A DNA stretch of 64,000 nt from Arachis hypogaea (lineage: Eukaryota > Streptophyta > Magnoliopsida > Fabales > Fabaceae), in NCBI RefSeq assembly GCF_003086295.3, contig NC_092041.1, positions 97,675,827-97,739,826 on the forward strand, read 5' to 3'. A program made the position numbers and the translations under genes. Each line of letters starts with the position of its first letter. Position 1 is the stretch's first letter. This document shows, one piece after another, positions 9,423 through 19,429 of the stretch. Below the pieces are notes generated by a model. It saw nothing but the letters and a program-made list of their open reading frames with translations, did not search any database and was not told the origin of the DNA.

Positions 9423-9633
9423 AAATCGGACCGTCCGATTTGTGTTTAAAAAATAAAAAAAAAATTGCATTATACAAATCGGACCGTCCGATTTGTATTT
9501 TAAACAATTAAAAAAAATTTAATATTGAAATCGGACCATCCGATTTTTACTTTCAAAATAAAAAAAAATTTAAAAGTACAAATCGGATCCTCCGATTTTT
9601 CCTCCCACACAAATCAGACTATCCGATTTGTGT
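9423..9633. repeat. Array of five short palindromes (AAATCGGACCGTCCGATTT type)
   Basis: Copies lie at 9423-9441, 9474-9496, 9528-9546, 9578-9598 and 9607-9633. The core is AAATCGGAC-NGTCCGATTT with A-rich spacers of 8 to 33 bp. The last three copies have decayed arms. An open frame across it (9525-9797) is a by-product, not a gene. Confidence 0.85.
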
Positions 9634-9817
9634 TCAAAATTTTTTTAACAAAGAAAACACACAGTCCAATTTCTTCATTTAATGGTTCAGACAAAAATAT
9701 TCCACCTTCATATTTAGCACCACCCATCTCCATACCCATGCACAACACATACAGAATCTGCATATCCAAAAAAATTAGCCACGGCATGCATGCCTAAATA
9801 TAAATTCTCTAAGACAA

Positions 9818-10285
9818 AATATACCATTTTTTTATATAAAGGAAAAATGATAAGAGATTAAGAACTAATCTATCTAATTTAATATTCTAAATCATCCAAA
9901 ATCAATCAGTTCTTTTAGTTAGGTACTACTATGCTTCAAATGAAAATTCTGAATGGCAGTGTCACTCAAATTAATCTAAATAATATAATTCATTATTTGA
10001 TAACTTACTTTGCATTATAAAAGCACAACATCCGCAGTAGCACTTTGGAAAGTATCTGACATTAAACTTCCAGTTCGAATCCTGGCTGCGGAAGTTCTAT
10101 TTTAGTTTTTAAATTATTGTTATGGATTTTAGTTTTAAGTTATTGTTACGACGAACAAGGCCACAAACTTAATGCATGACTCAAAAACCAAAACGAATGG
10201 TAAGAATGCACATTTTAAGTAGTATATTAATTTTTTTAAAGGAACAAAATCATCCAAAATGCCAGAGGGTTGAAGTCCAATATTA
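9818..10285 (+). repeat. 460 bp interspersed repeat, copy 1
   Basis: It is colinear with 11567-12019, with many point differences and small indels. Shared landmarks in order are GAGATTAAGAACTA, CAGTTCTTTTAGTTAGGTAC, CACTCAAATTAATCTAAAT, a tRNA-like core, ACGAATGGTAAGAATGCACA and GGAACAAAATCATCCAAAAT. A short third fragment with CGAATGGTAAGAATGGA lies at about 9258-9275. The type of element is unknown. Confidence 0.8.
10031..10092 (+). pseudogene. tRNA-like core, copy 1 (decayed)
   Basis: TCCGCAG and CTGCGGA can form a 7 bp acceptor stem around about 50 nt. The T arm is damaged: CCAGTTCGAATCCTGG lost one G against copy 2. It is shorter than a real tRNA, and I could not assign an anticodon. 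Confidence 0.5.
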
Positions 10286-11566
10286 TTATTATTTTTAGCG
10301 AAAGAAATTGAGATGACATTGTAGTCAAGATGAAAGTTACGTAATATGAAGCATAAAATTGTCATGCATTATTATTAGCCCCTAGAATCTATGAAATAGT
10401 GTTTATTTTTAAAGATCGAAATTATACTAAATATTGCATTTATTTAAAATAAAATTTTAATTTTAAAACACAATTTTTTTAAGTTAAAAGTGAGACTAGA
10501 ATCCGAAACTTTTAGATGAAAAAAATTTCAATCACTTTAATATTTCTAAAAAATAAAAAACACAAAGAATTAAAATTTGTAAATACAGAGCATAAAATTT
10601 TAATAATATCTTTTTTTTAATATTCTCACTCAACTGTTCAAATTTCAAGTCTAATCCCATCTTGTCTTTCCTCTCAAACCATATTCCTCTCTCCTGCAAA
10701 ACTGAAAGGCCTAAGTACATTGAAACTTCAGGAAAGCAGCGAGAAATCTTGAGTTCCTATTTTGGCAATGACAAAAGAAATAAAACAAAATGGACCAGGG
10801 TGCCTCCAAAGGAAGGTTATGATGCTAAAAGTCTTGCCATAGAGAGGAGGATAAACAAGATAAAAAATGGCCTTTTCACTTTGAGGTGTCTAGTGCTGAA
10901 GATAACCAAGGTCGACCTAACAATTTAGCTCCAGGACATGCATATCATAGTTTTGATTCTTGATTTTTCATAGATCTAATCTGCTGAATCTTTTTTACGG
11001 CTGATGGATAGAGCATCAATTCTTACAGATGGATAGAACATAACACAATCGATTTTGTCAACAAGTAAAGAACAAGGAAAAGTCAGAACTCTCCTTATTA
11101 AGCTCAATCGATTCTGATGATGATTCTTAGAGAGAAGGAAAAAGGGAGAAGGAGAATGAAATTAGAGTTTATTGTTTTTAATTAATAAAAATATTTAAAT
11201 AATTTTGATTGTTTTAATCTTTATGCTGTTATTTTGTTTTTTTTTTTAATTAAGAAAAATATTTAAATAATTTTAATTTTTCTTAGTTTCTATATTATTT
11301 TAGTCATAATATTTTTTTTCTTTTCCAACGTTTTTTTCTCTTGTTTGATTTTTTTTTCATTCTCTTTTATTATTATAATCATCGTCGTTTTTTTTTCATC
11401 ATCTTTTTTTTATATGTTTTAAAAATTATAGTACAAAAATTTTGATATACAATAAAAAACAATTGGTATATAACATAAATTAAAAAAAATACATATTTAA
11501 AATACTAATTCTCAACTAACAAAATACCCATAACACAAATTTTAGTACACAACATAAATTTAGTGA
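10286..11566. other. AT-rich DNA with one unassigned short ORF
   Basis: It lies between the two 460 bp repeats. A plus frame at 10662-10928 contains a non-random-looking stretch (TRVPPKEGYDAKSLAIERR) and ends at a stop; it could be a gene fragment, but I do not recognise the family. The rest (10930-11566) is poly-A/T-rich with no feature. Confidence 0.4.
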
Positions 11567-12019
11567 CAAAATATATCCTTTTTTATAAAGAGAAAATGAT
11601 AGGAGATTAAGAACTATTTTATCTAATCTAATATTCTAAATCATCAAAAATATTTATCAGTTCTTTTAGTTAGGTACTTCTATGTTTCAAATGAAAATTC
11701 TAGGTACGAGTGCCACTCAAATTAATCTAAATGATATAATTCATAAATTACAAATCACTAATTCACAAATTTCATTATTTAAATTTTACTTTGCATTACC
11801 ATAACACAACATCCGCAGTAGCACTTTGGAAGATGTCAAATGTTGAATTTCCAGGTTCGAATCCTGGCTGCGGAAATGTGAGTAAATAAATTTCTAACGC
11901 AAACTTAACGGATGACTCATACACCAAAACGAATGGTAAGAATGCACATTCTAGGTATATTAATTCCTTTTAAAAGAACAAAATCATCCAAAATGCCAAA
12001 TGGTGGAAGTCCAATATTA
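11567..12019 (+). repeat. 460 bp interspersed repeat, copy 2
   Basis: Direct-repeat partner of 9818-10285, with the same order of landmarks. It has a short insertion before the tRNA-like core and a better preserved T arm. I see no flanking target duplication or terminal inverted repeat for either copy. Confidence 0.8.
11812..11874 (+). pseudogene. tRNA-like core, copy 2
   Basis: The perfect 7 bp acceptor pair TCCGCAG/CTGCGGA and the perfect T arm CCAGG-TTCGAAT-CCTGG, with a canonical B box (GGTTCGAATCC), are present. The D and anticodon region is about 9 nt too short for a normal cloverleaf, so it is probably a tRNA-derived relic. Confidence 0.6.
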
Positions 12020-12925
12020 TGTTTTAGATTTGTACTAACTTGATTATAAAAATATTTATTATTGTGATTTTAAATTAAATTAAATATAATACTAAAACTT
12101 AATTATAGATATTTTATATTAAATATAATATAAAAATTTAATTTATTCTTTGTTATTCTATTTGAATATCTCATGTAATTTTTAAATGATTTTTGTGTAC
12201 TGAAAATTGAACTTAAAAAAAAAACTTTTGTATTAAGTAAATATACATTTAAGTTCACATGATCAAATTAAGACTCTGTCCAAATGATACTAATGAAGAT
12301 TTCAAATTATTTCATTGTCCAATCAGTCTCTTTGGCCATATATTAAGTAAATGATTAAATTAATTTTTGACAAATTGTACCATTTCTAATTTGATTTTTA
12401 AACAAATTTTTTAATTAAATTCATCTTCACAATAATTTTAGTTTAATTACCTTAGTAATGAAAACTAACCTGGCACGTTAAGTGACAGATCACTGGCACG
12501 TTAATTGAAAGGTCAGCATTGAAACGACATCATTTTTTAGTGAGAGACAGTAGTTCAAATGACGTTATTTTAGAGTCTCTATTTTAGTCACAAAAAAAAT
12601 AATAGTCGCCAAAAAAAAAGAGTCCCTATTTCAATTAGTAAGATTGACCACAATCTCTCTCACTTCCATCCACTCTCATAGTAACATTGAGGCTGTGTTT
12701 TTCTCATAAGACTCTCTCTATCACTTCCGTTTTGACGTCGCTGAGGAGAAGACAAAGAAGCCTTCATCATCCTCGTCGATTAAAGCATCTAGTAGGATTT
12801 GTTCGCGAGACAAACACACCATCAATGGATTATTTAAAAAATTTTCTGTTTAAAAATTTCTTATGTAGTGTTGCAGAAACCAGTACAATACCTAAGACAA
12901 ACACACCATCAATAAGGCACTTCCA
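12020..12925. other. AT-rich intergenic DNA, no gene seen
   Basis: Long A/T runs, and a repeated phrase TGGCACGTTAA at about 12471-12505. A plus frame from 12687 has no recognisable domain and overlaps the fragment described next in another frame. Confidence 0.5.
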
Positions 12926-13127
12926 TTGGAACCAACCCATGGCACCACCAGCACGGGAACCGATACCGGCACCAGCACCACTCCATGCAGTACAAGCCAT
13001 GTACTAGGAGGGATTGACAGTGGTGGCATGGGGTCTTCTGGAGTTCGTATGAACAATGAGAGTCACGGTGGGGTTAAACTTGAATTATTTGCTCTCTTTT
13101 CTGCATTTTTTATGGTTGGTGGAGTTG
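12926..13127 (+). pseudogene. Fragment resembling the tail of an X8/callose-binding-type GPI protein
   Basis: One frame reads a Thr/Gly/Ser-rich linker (TSTGTDTGTSTTPCSTSHV), then LGGIDSGGMGSSG, then HGGVKLELFALFSAFF, a short hydrophobic end. This order (Thr/Gly/Pro-rich linker, a GG-G-G-SG block, then a GPI-signal-like hydrophobic tail) is typical of plasmodesmata callose-binding and related X8-domain proteins. No X8 domain with its cysteines is present upstream, so only the 3' end survives. Assignment is by remembered family pattern and is tentative. Confidence 0.4.
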
Positions 13128-13189
13128 ATAGAAAGGTAGAAAAAATAGCCATGATTTTAGTCTTAGAGTTTTGTTTTTGATGATTAAAC

Positions 13190-13868
13190 ATTTTTGGTAC
13201 CTCAAAGTTTATCATTAACTAATTTTTTGGATTATGAAAGTAATTACGGTATATTGTGTCAATGAAATTCATTGTTTTTGTTTAGTTTTTATTATGGTGT
13301 TTGGTTATAGTTTTTGTATTTTGTTTACAAAATTTGGTTAGAGTTTTAGGATTGTGATAAGTGGAGTTAATAATGTTTTTGTTTATCTTCAATTCTTTTT
13401 AAAAAAAAAATAGTTTGATTAAATTTTTAACTTTTATATAAAATTTTAAAATATAAATATATATACAACATTTTGAAATTAGAATTTATCACTTAGCTAC
13501 TGATTTGAGTAAATTTTATAAAGATATCATATTAATTGTTAATTAAAATATAAATAAGTGTACTGATATATAATTTAATGTACCATGTCAATTTTTATTA
13601 ATATCATCAACATTAAATTATAAAAATATTAACGTGATTAAACTAAAATATTTAAAAAAATAAATTTAATTAATTTTTTTAAATTAAATTAAAAATTATA
13701 TAATTTTTTAAGAACTAATTTTACTATTTATTCGTCATATATTCGTTGATTGCATTTTTCATATTGGGAGTTATTTGAAACCATCCAAAAAATTATGCGA
13801 GTTGTTGACCTGGAAGGGGATCTTTATCGTATTGGTTCTATTAATTGCTCAAAATTCAAAGAGATATA
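13190..13868. other. AT-rich intergenic DNA, no gene seen
   Basis: A/T runs only. No terminal repeats or coding pattern were recognised. Confidence 0.5.
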
Positions 13869-13945
13869 CATTTGGCAAAATTATAGACAAAGTGAGATCA
13901 AGATTGTCAAATTGGGATAGAAATTTGCCCTCTACAAACGATGGG
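13869..13945 (+). pseudogene. Short LINE reverse transcriptase fragment
   Basis: One frame reads TFGKIIDKVRSRLSNWDRNL. The pattern I-DKVR-RL--W is the conserved stretch after the RT domain in plant L1-type LINEs. Only about 26 codons are recognisable, with no poly-A tail nearby. Confidence 0.45.
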
Positions 13946-15528
13946 TAAATTTTAGTTTATAGATTGCATTTGTATTCTCTTTATACCATGGTATTTGAAG
14001 TGATGACTATTTAAGCCAAATATAGTGATGACATTTTTTATAAAGGATAAATATAAAGGGTAACTTGTATATTTAAAGGTAATTTATTTTAATAAAATGA
14101 TTGGCAACTAAAATTATACTATTATTCTGATTTTAGTTTGGTTACACTTCTATTTTATTTATTTATTTATTTATTTTTGTGACTACGCCTATTTTATTTT
14201 AATCTACATAAATCAATTAATTAAATTAAATTTATAAATTCACACATAAATCGAATTTACTCAAGTTATTGACAAATTAGAGTTTTATTTAATTTTGTTT
14301 AAATAGAAAATTAAAGAACTCTATTTAATTTTTTTATTAATATTTTTGCTCTTCTCAATTCTACGTATATGTTAGTAAAACATAATTGAATTTAAAGGGA
14401 AGGTTGTTCGAATTATTAAGTAAGCATTTGGAAGAGAAGTTGGTGTCGAAGGAGGCGTATTTGGAGACATTGAATAAGAGTTCAATTAGCTCAACAAATT
14501 GAGAAGTTACTTGAGTAATTAAGATCGAATTTTTTTTGAAATCGAAAATTATTCTACAACTGTCACATGATTAGGCAAAAGAGTGGGAACAGTTACCCAC
14601 ATTTTCGCACATGAGGGAGTGTCATTTTAAATTGATCGGTTAAAGAAATGACTATAAATACTAGAAGGTTCGAAGATACAAGAGTTGAAACTTTGCTTTA
14701 AGAATTACTCACGCACACTCAAATCCCAGCGAATTTCTGAGCCTACTTCGAGTCAATTTTCTGTAGGATTCCTTTCACTTCTTTTTACTTTTCATGTATA
14801 TTTTCTGCAAACTTTACTTTTCTCACAAATTTATCTTTTAAGTAACATTTAATTTTCTTGTTCAATTTTACATTTTCGTATTGTTATTTTCAAAACGCAA
14901 AGTCCTTTGATATAATCGAAGGCGTTTTATTGCTTTATTTAAATTTAATGCAAACCATTTCGATTCTAGTCATTCTTATTTTCAAAATTTTTATTTATTT
15001 GTTGTCTTTTCAGTCTTTTCCTCTAATTTTGTCTACTTCGAGGATATTTGATGCACTTCTAGAAAATTGGTACTCGCAAAAGAGGAGTTGGTTTCGCTCC
15101 CAAATCATTAAAATCGAACCACCATTAATTTGCTAAAAATCGACAAAACAGTATGTTATGTTGGTTGTATTATTAGATTTACGAGTTTGTTTGGATGTTA
15201 TTAAATTGTTTTAGAAAAATATTTTTTTAATAAAAAATATTTTTATTTTTAATGTGTTTAGCAAAATTTAAATAGTGAAAATATTTTTTCTTACTTTTGA
15301 AGAAAGATATTTTTAACATTATAAATAAAAAATATTATTATATTTTATTTATATATATTTTTTATTTAAATAAAAGAATAATATATGTTATATAAAATAA
15401 AAAATCCAGTTTTATGAAAAAAAATATTTTTTATAATATCTCAGGTATTAATAAAACTAATTTAGTAAAATTTAATTGTCTGAATTTTCGGACGATTACT
15501 CCAAAAGTTTAAGTTTCTTTTGGATTTT
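13946..15528. other. AT-rich intergenic DNA with a possible LTR-like promoter segment
   Basis: From about 14440 to 14860 composition changes: a less AT-rich stretch with ACTATAAATACTAG at 14650-14663 and a following leader-like segment with CACGCACACTCAAATCCC. It could be a degraded solo LTR, but no partner or target duplication was found. The rest is A/T runs. A large open frame at 14858-15136 shows no domain. Confidence 0.3.
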
Positions 15529-17210
15529 CACTACAATATTTTTTGTTTAAGGTAACCTTTATTCAAAGTAATGTTTAACAAAAGTTGTCTTAGATAGGCA
15601 AAGATAACATTTTTAACAAGTTGTCTTTGAGTATGGCAAAGATAACAAAATTTTTAACTACCTATAAAAATAGTTGTCTTTAATATCTAAAATAACATTT
15701 ACTAAATGTTGCAATATAAAAATTTTAAGACAACACTTCTAAATAAAAATACAACATTTTATAAGAATTGTCAAAAATTTTAATAAATAACATTTATAAA
15801 AGATTACCTAAAATTGTTTATAATTAATAATTTTAGAAAGAAATTTTTAATTATATTCCTTCCAATTATTTTCCCTATCAAATAACTTAAAAAAAAACAT
15901 TTGTTCACAGTTCATTTGAAATTGAAAGAGTCTTAAGTCCTAAATTACCAAGCTACCGAAGCCAATAATACACCCACACACAAATCTTTTCTCTCTGTTC
16001 TCCACTACCAGCTCCAATAATTGACGACGCTAACGGTGACAACAACTCAACACACGGTCCGAGTCAATTTTTATTCATATTTTTGTCAGAAATTAAAGCT
16101 TGTTAAGTTTTTTAAATAAAATTACTAAATTGATGATAAATAAAATTTTAAATAAATACATGTTCAATTTTTATGATGCTGGTAGAAAAATGTAAAGAAT
16201 TTTCTTATCTTGGATTTACTGTTTTATGATACTTTTGCATATTTACTTTGATTCAGAATTTTATAGGGTTGGTATTTTTTATACAAAGACGTTTAGGACT
16301 TTAGGTTAATAAGTTATTTGTTGTTTGGTCACTACTGGTGAATATGGTTGGACTGCAAATCTGGAGAAGATTATGAAAGCTTGGGCCTTGAGAGACAACG
16401 GCATGACTGGTTACATGTCTAACAAGAAGAATATAGAAATCAATCCTAACAATGGCATTATGAAAGAATTGACGAAGAAAACGGAAGTTGATGAAATTGG
16501 GCATTTACTTTTTTTTTTTGTGTGTCAAAGTTCATGAAAAATTATGTTTTTTTGTTGTTGTTTAATTATGTGTGTTTTTATTTGAATTGCCAACTGTATA
16601 TGTATTTAAAATTTATTTAGTTGAATTTGAAACAACTTTTTAATTTAATATATATGCAATATATTAGTTTATTAGCTTATTTTTTTTCTATCTATTAAAT
16701 TTAGTTTAAATAGTTAAATTTTATTAAAGTGTGTTATATATCCTTTCAAAAAGACAATCTTAAATAAATTTAAATTAGTGTTGCTATAGATATCTAAAAA
16801 GGCAATATAAAAGAATAATCAAAAAAATTTATACAAGTGTTACTTTAGATATAGGAAAAAGTCAGTTAAAAAATTTATACAAGTATTGCTTTATATATTA
16901 GAAAATACAATTCATAAAAAGTGTTGCAATAAAGTAGTTTTTTATGTGTTGTGTTTGGGTCCTCTAAGACAATCCTTATATGAAGTTGTTTTTTTTAGTA
17001 AAAAAGGCAACGTTTTTTAAATGTTACCACGAAAACGATTCTCTTTGATGCAAAAAAATGTTGCCTTAGACCAAAGATAACGGCCGTATAGCCAACCCCC
17101 AAAAAACATTGCGTTTTGTCAAAAAGTGCTGTTTTTGATCAAAGACATCTCTTTTTCTTATTATAGACAACGTTTTTAAAGAGTTGCCTCAAACCGAATT
17201 TGTTGTAGTG
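15529..17210 (+). mobile_element. CACTA-like non-autonomous DNA transposon
   Basis: Left end CACTACAATA (15529) and right end TTGTTGTAGTG (17200-17210) are inverted. Many short subterminal repeats of the type GTTGTCTT / AAGACAAC occur inside both ends (for example near 15588, 15628, 15679 and 17164), as expected for binding sites in CACTA ends. Flanking triplets are TTT and TTA, so the 3 bp target duplication is not exact. There is no transposase. It carries an HSP90 fragment. Confidence 0.6.
16319..16500 (+). pseudogene. HSP90 gene fragment captured in a CACTA-like element
   Basis: The frame reads [20 protein letters not shown], then [18 protein letters not shown], then [20 protein letters not shown]. 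This is the conserved HSP90 C-terminal part of the middle domain (family motif [21 protein letters not shown] ... MEINP-NPIM-ELR). Key positions are retained but several residues have drifted, and the expected continuation with KDLVLLL is missing after about 16500. No intact HSP90 frame surrounds it. Leader-like sequence at 15900-16080 may belong to the same capture. Confidence 0.8.
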
Positions 17211-17333
17211 TTATTTTTTTAGGTACGACAATATAAAATTAATTTTTATTTATTTATAATGTTAAAAGTATTTTTTAAAATAAAAAAGATCTTTTAAAAA
17301 TATATAAATTGTAATTTCTAAAAGATAAATATT

Positions 17334-17956
17334 CACTACAAGAAAAGAGAGATATTTTAACATGATTTTTTTTAATGGCCATAGTTAAGTGTAAAAATTA
17401 ATATATATTTTTGACAAATATCACAAATGTCAAATTTTCAATGTTTTTTTGATGAATAATTTGATTGTAGAAAATTACTCCTCAATTTTGACACTTATTT
17501 ATTTTCAACTTACTCCATTATTCTTTTTCTTTGTTGAGCTCCGTCAATTTTGGCATCACACTACTCTCAATTTAGGATCATATTACTCATTCTTCATCTT
17601 CAAAATCTCAGTTTATTCTTCAGTTTCAAGATCTCATCTCATTTTTTGTTAAAAATTTTTGTTGAGAATTTTTTATGATCAATAAGTGTCAAAATAAATA
17701 GTATTTTTGACGATTAATAAGTATCACAAAAAATATATTCTCAAATTTTTCTAACAAATTATTTTTGACGGCCAATATTTATCAAAATAAGATTTAAACT
17801 TTTCTTACAATTACTTATATGTCAAAAATACTATTTTTGAACTTTTATTAACATATTTTCACAGTTAAAATAGTGTTAAAATTTGTTTTTTTTTGACGAA
17901 TTTTAATTTTTTTTGACACATAATAATCCTAAAAAATAGTCTATATTGTTGTAGTG
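17334..17956. mobile_element. CACTA-type MITE with exact 3 bp target duplication
   Basis: It begins CACTACAAGAAAAG at 17334 and ends TTGTTGTAGTG at 17956. ATT flanks both sides (17331-17333 and 17957-17959). It is 623 bp long, AT-rich and without coding capacity. Subterminal TGTCAAAAATA/TATTTTTGACA repeats occur internally. Confidence 0.75.
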
Positions 17957-17959
17957 ATT

Positions 17960-18550
17960 TTTTTAATATTTTTATTTTTACTAGTAAAATTTTGTCAAAT
18001 ATATTAAAAAATAAAATAATTTTTTCTTAACAACTTAATAACACCCCAATAAACTCATAAATTTAATAATATAACAAAGTAATATCCATAGAATTAAGAA
18101 GCGAAAAATTATTAATAAAAAAATAAATAAAAATCTTTAATTTGTTATTTAAACAATAAATAAATAGAGCTCTTTAATTTGCCAATAGGTTGCACGCGTA
18201 TTAGTGTATGGTGTGTGACTTAAACAAAAGCCTATCTTTTTCCCATCTCACTCGACCTAAGTAAATTCAAAGAAAGTAAATTCAATTTTCTTTTCTCTCT
18301 CAATCGTATTAAATCGAACTAAGTAAATTCGATCTATTTACTTCGATAATTTACAAGTAAATTAAAACAGTGATTCGCTTTATATGTAAATTTACATATC
18401 AAACTTAATTAATTTAATTTATATAGATTAAAATAGAACAAGCATGTAATCAAATTAAAATTAGAACAATGGTGTAATTTTAGTTGCCAACTATTTTATT
18501 GAAATAAATTATTCTATATTAAATTTATTTTGTTGAAAATATTTAAAATT
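17960..18550. other. AT-rich intergenic DNA, no gene seen
   Basis: It contains AAGTAAATTCAAA and AAGTAAATTCGAT short repeats near 18258-18330; nothing else was recognised. Confidence 0.5.
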
Positions 18551-18556
18551 TAATTA

Positions 18557-18849
18557 TTTTGTTAATCCCTATAGTTTTGCGAAATTTTTAATTAGGTCTT
18601 TATACTTTTTTTTCCTTTTAATTGAGTTCTTGCACTAAATTTTATTTTTAATTGGGTTCCTATATTTTTTTCTTTTTATTTGGGTCCCTACACCAAATTT
18701 TATTTTTTTAATTGGGTCCTATATAATTAAACCAATTACTGTTAAGAGGGACCTAATTGAAAAAAAAATTGATGCATAGACCCAATTAAAAAGAAAAAAA
18801 GTATAAGGACTTAATTGAAAATTTTGCGAAACTATAGAAACCAACAGAG
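18557..18849. mobile_element. MITE with ~50 bp terminal inverted repeats
   Basis: The left arm with CTATAGTTTTGCGAAATTTT and TTATAC is mirrored by the right arm ending AAAATTTTGCGAAACTATAG. A central AATTGGGT motif repeats on both sides. TAATTA flanks both ends (18551-18556 and 18850-18855), which may be the target duplication. It has no coding capacity. Confidence 0.7.
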
Positions 18850-19021
18850 TAATTAAACCAATATTTAAATAATTATTCAAAAACCCAAAAAAAAATTAGG
18901 ATAAAATTTGACTTCTAGATATATATGTTTTAGAATTTTCAGCTATTTGTTTTTGAAAAAGAATCGCATAATAAAATATTTGTTATAAAATTTTTAAATT
19001 TAAAAGATGAAAAATTTCTTT

Positions 19022-19225
19022 TGTTATGAAAATAAGGATTAGGGTTTGAGGAAAGGAGAAGAGAGAATAGAGAGAATGATAGGTAATTCTATTATTGAAA
19101 GTATACATTAGAGAATATAAGAGGGGCTATTTATAGCTAAGGGTCCAACTCTTAGCTAATGGCCCAACTCTTAGCCAAGGATCCAACGTCTCGCTAGGAC
19201 ATCCACAATAAATATATTTATAACA
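19022..19225 (-). repeat. 3' LTR of the minus-strand Copia
   Basis: Direct repeat of 26375-26560, sharing AATAAG(A/G)ATTAGGGTTTGAG and CTAGGACATCCACAATAAAT. On the minus strand it starts TGTTATAAATA. GCTATAAATAGCCCC is the TATA region. It is about 18 bp longer than its partner, mainly through one extra CTCTTAGC-type repeat. Confidence 0.9.
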
Positions 19226-19429
19226 CTCCTCCTTGGATGTCCCTAGTAATAATAGTAGACTAGTGCTTCGTTTAAAAAAAAACTTACTAAATAAAATATA
19301 GTGAAGGAAAAAGAGTACATTGTCTTGTAATACGTTAGGTAGTTGACTCGTTAAAAACCTTATTAGAAATAACTCAAAGTGGGATAAAAATCATGGTTAA
19401 GGAAAAGAGTACAGCCCGTATTACTCTCT

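Noticed and set aside
10662..10928. Possible host gene or exon
   Set aside because: The peptide looks non-random in part, but I cannot assign it to a family and see no splice sites or neighbours that support a gene; kept only as a remark.
14440..14860. Solo LTR
   Set aside because: TATA-like and leader-like sequence is present, but no ends or target duplication could be fixed.
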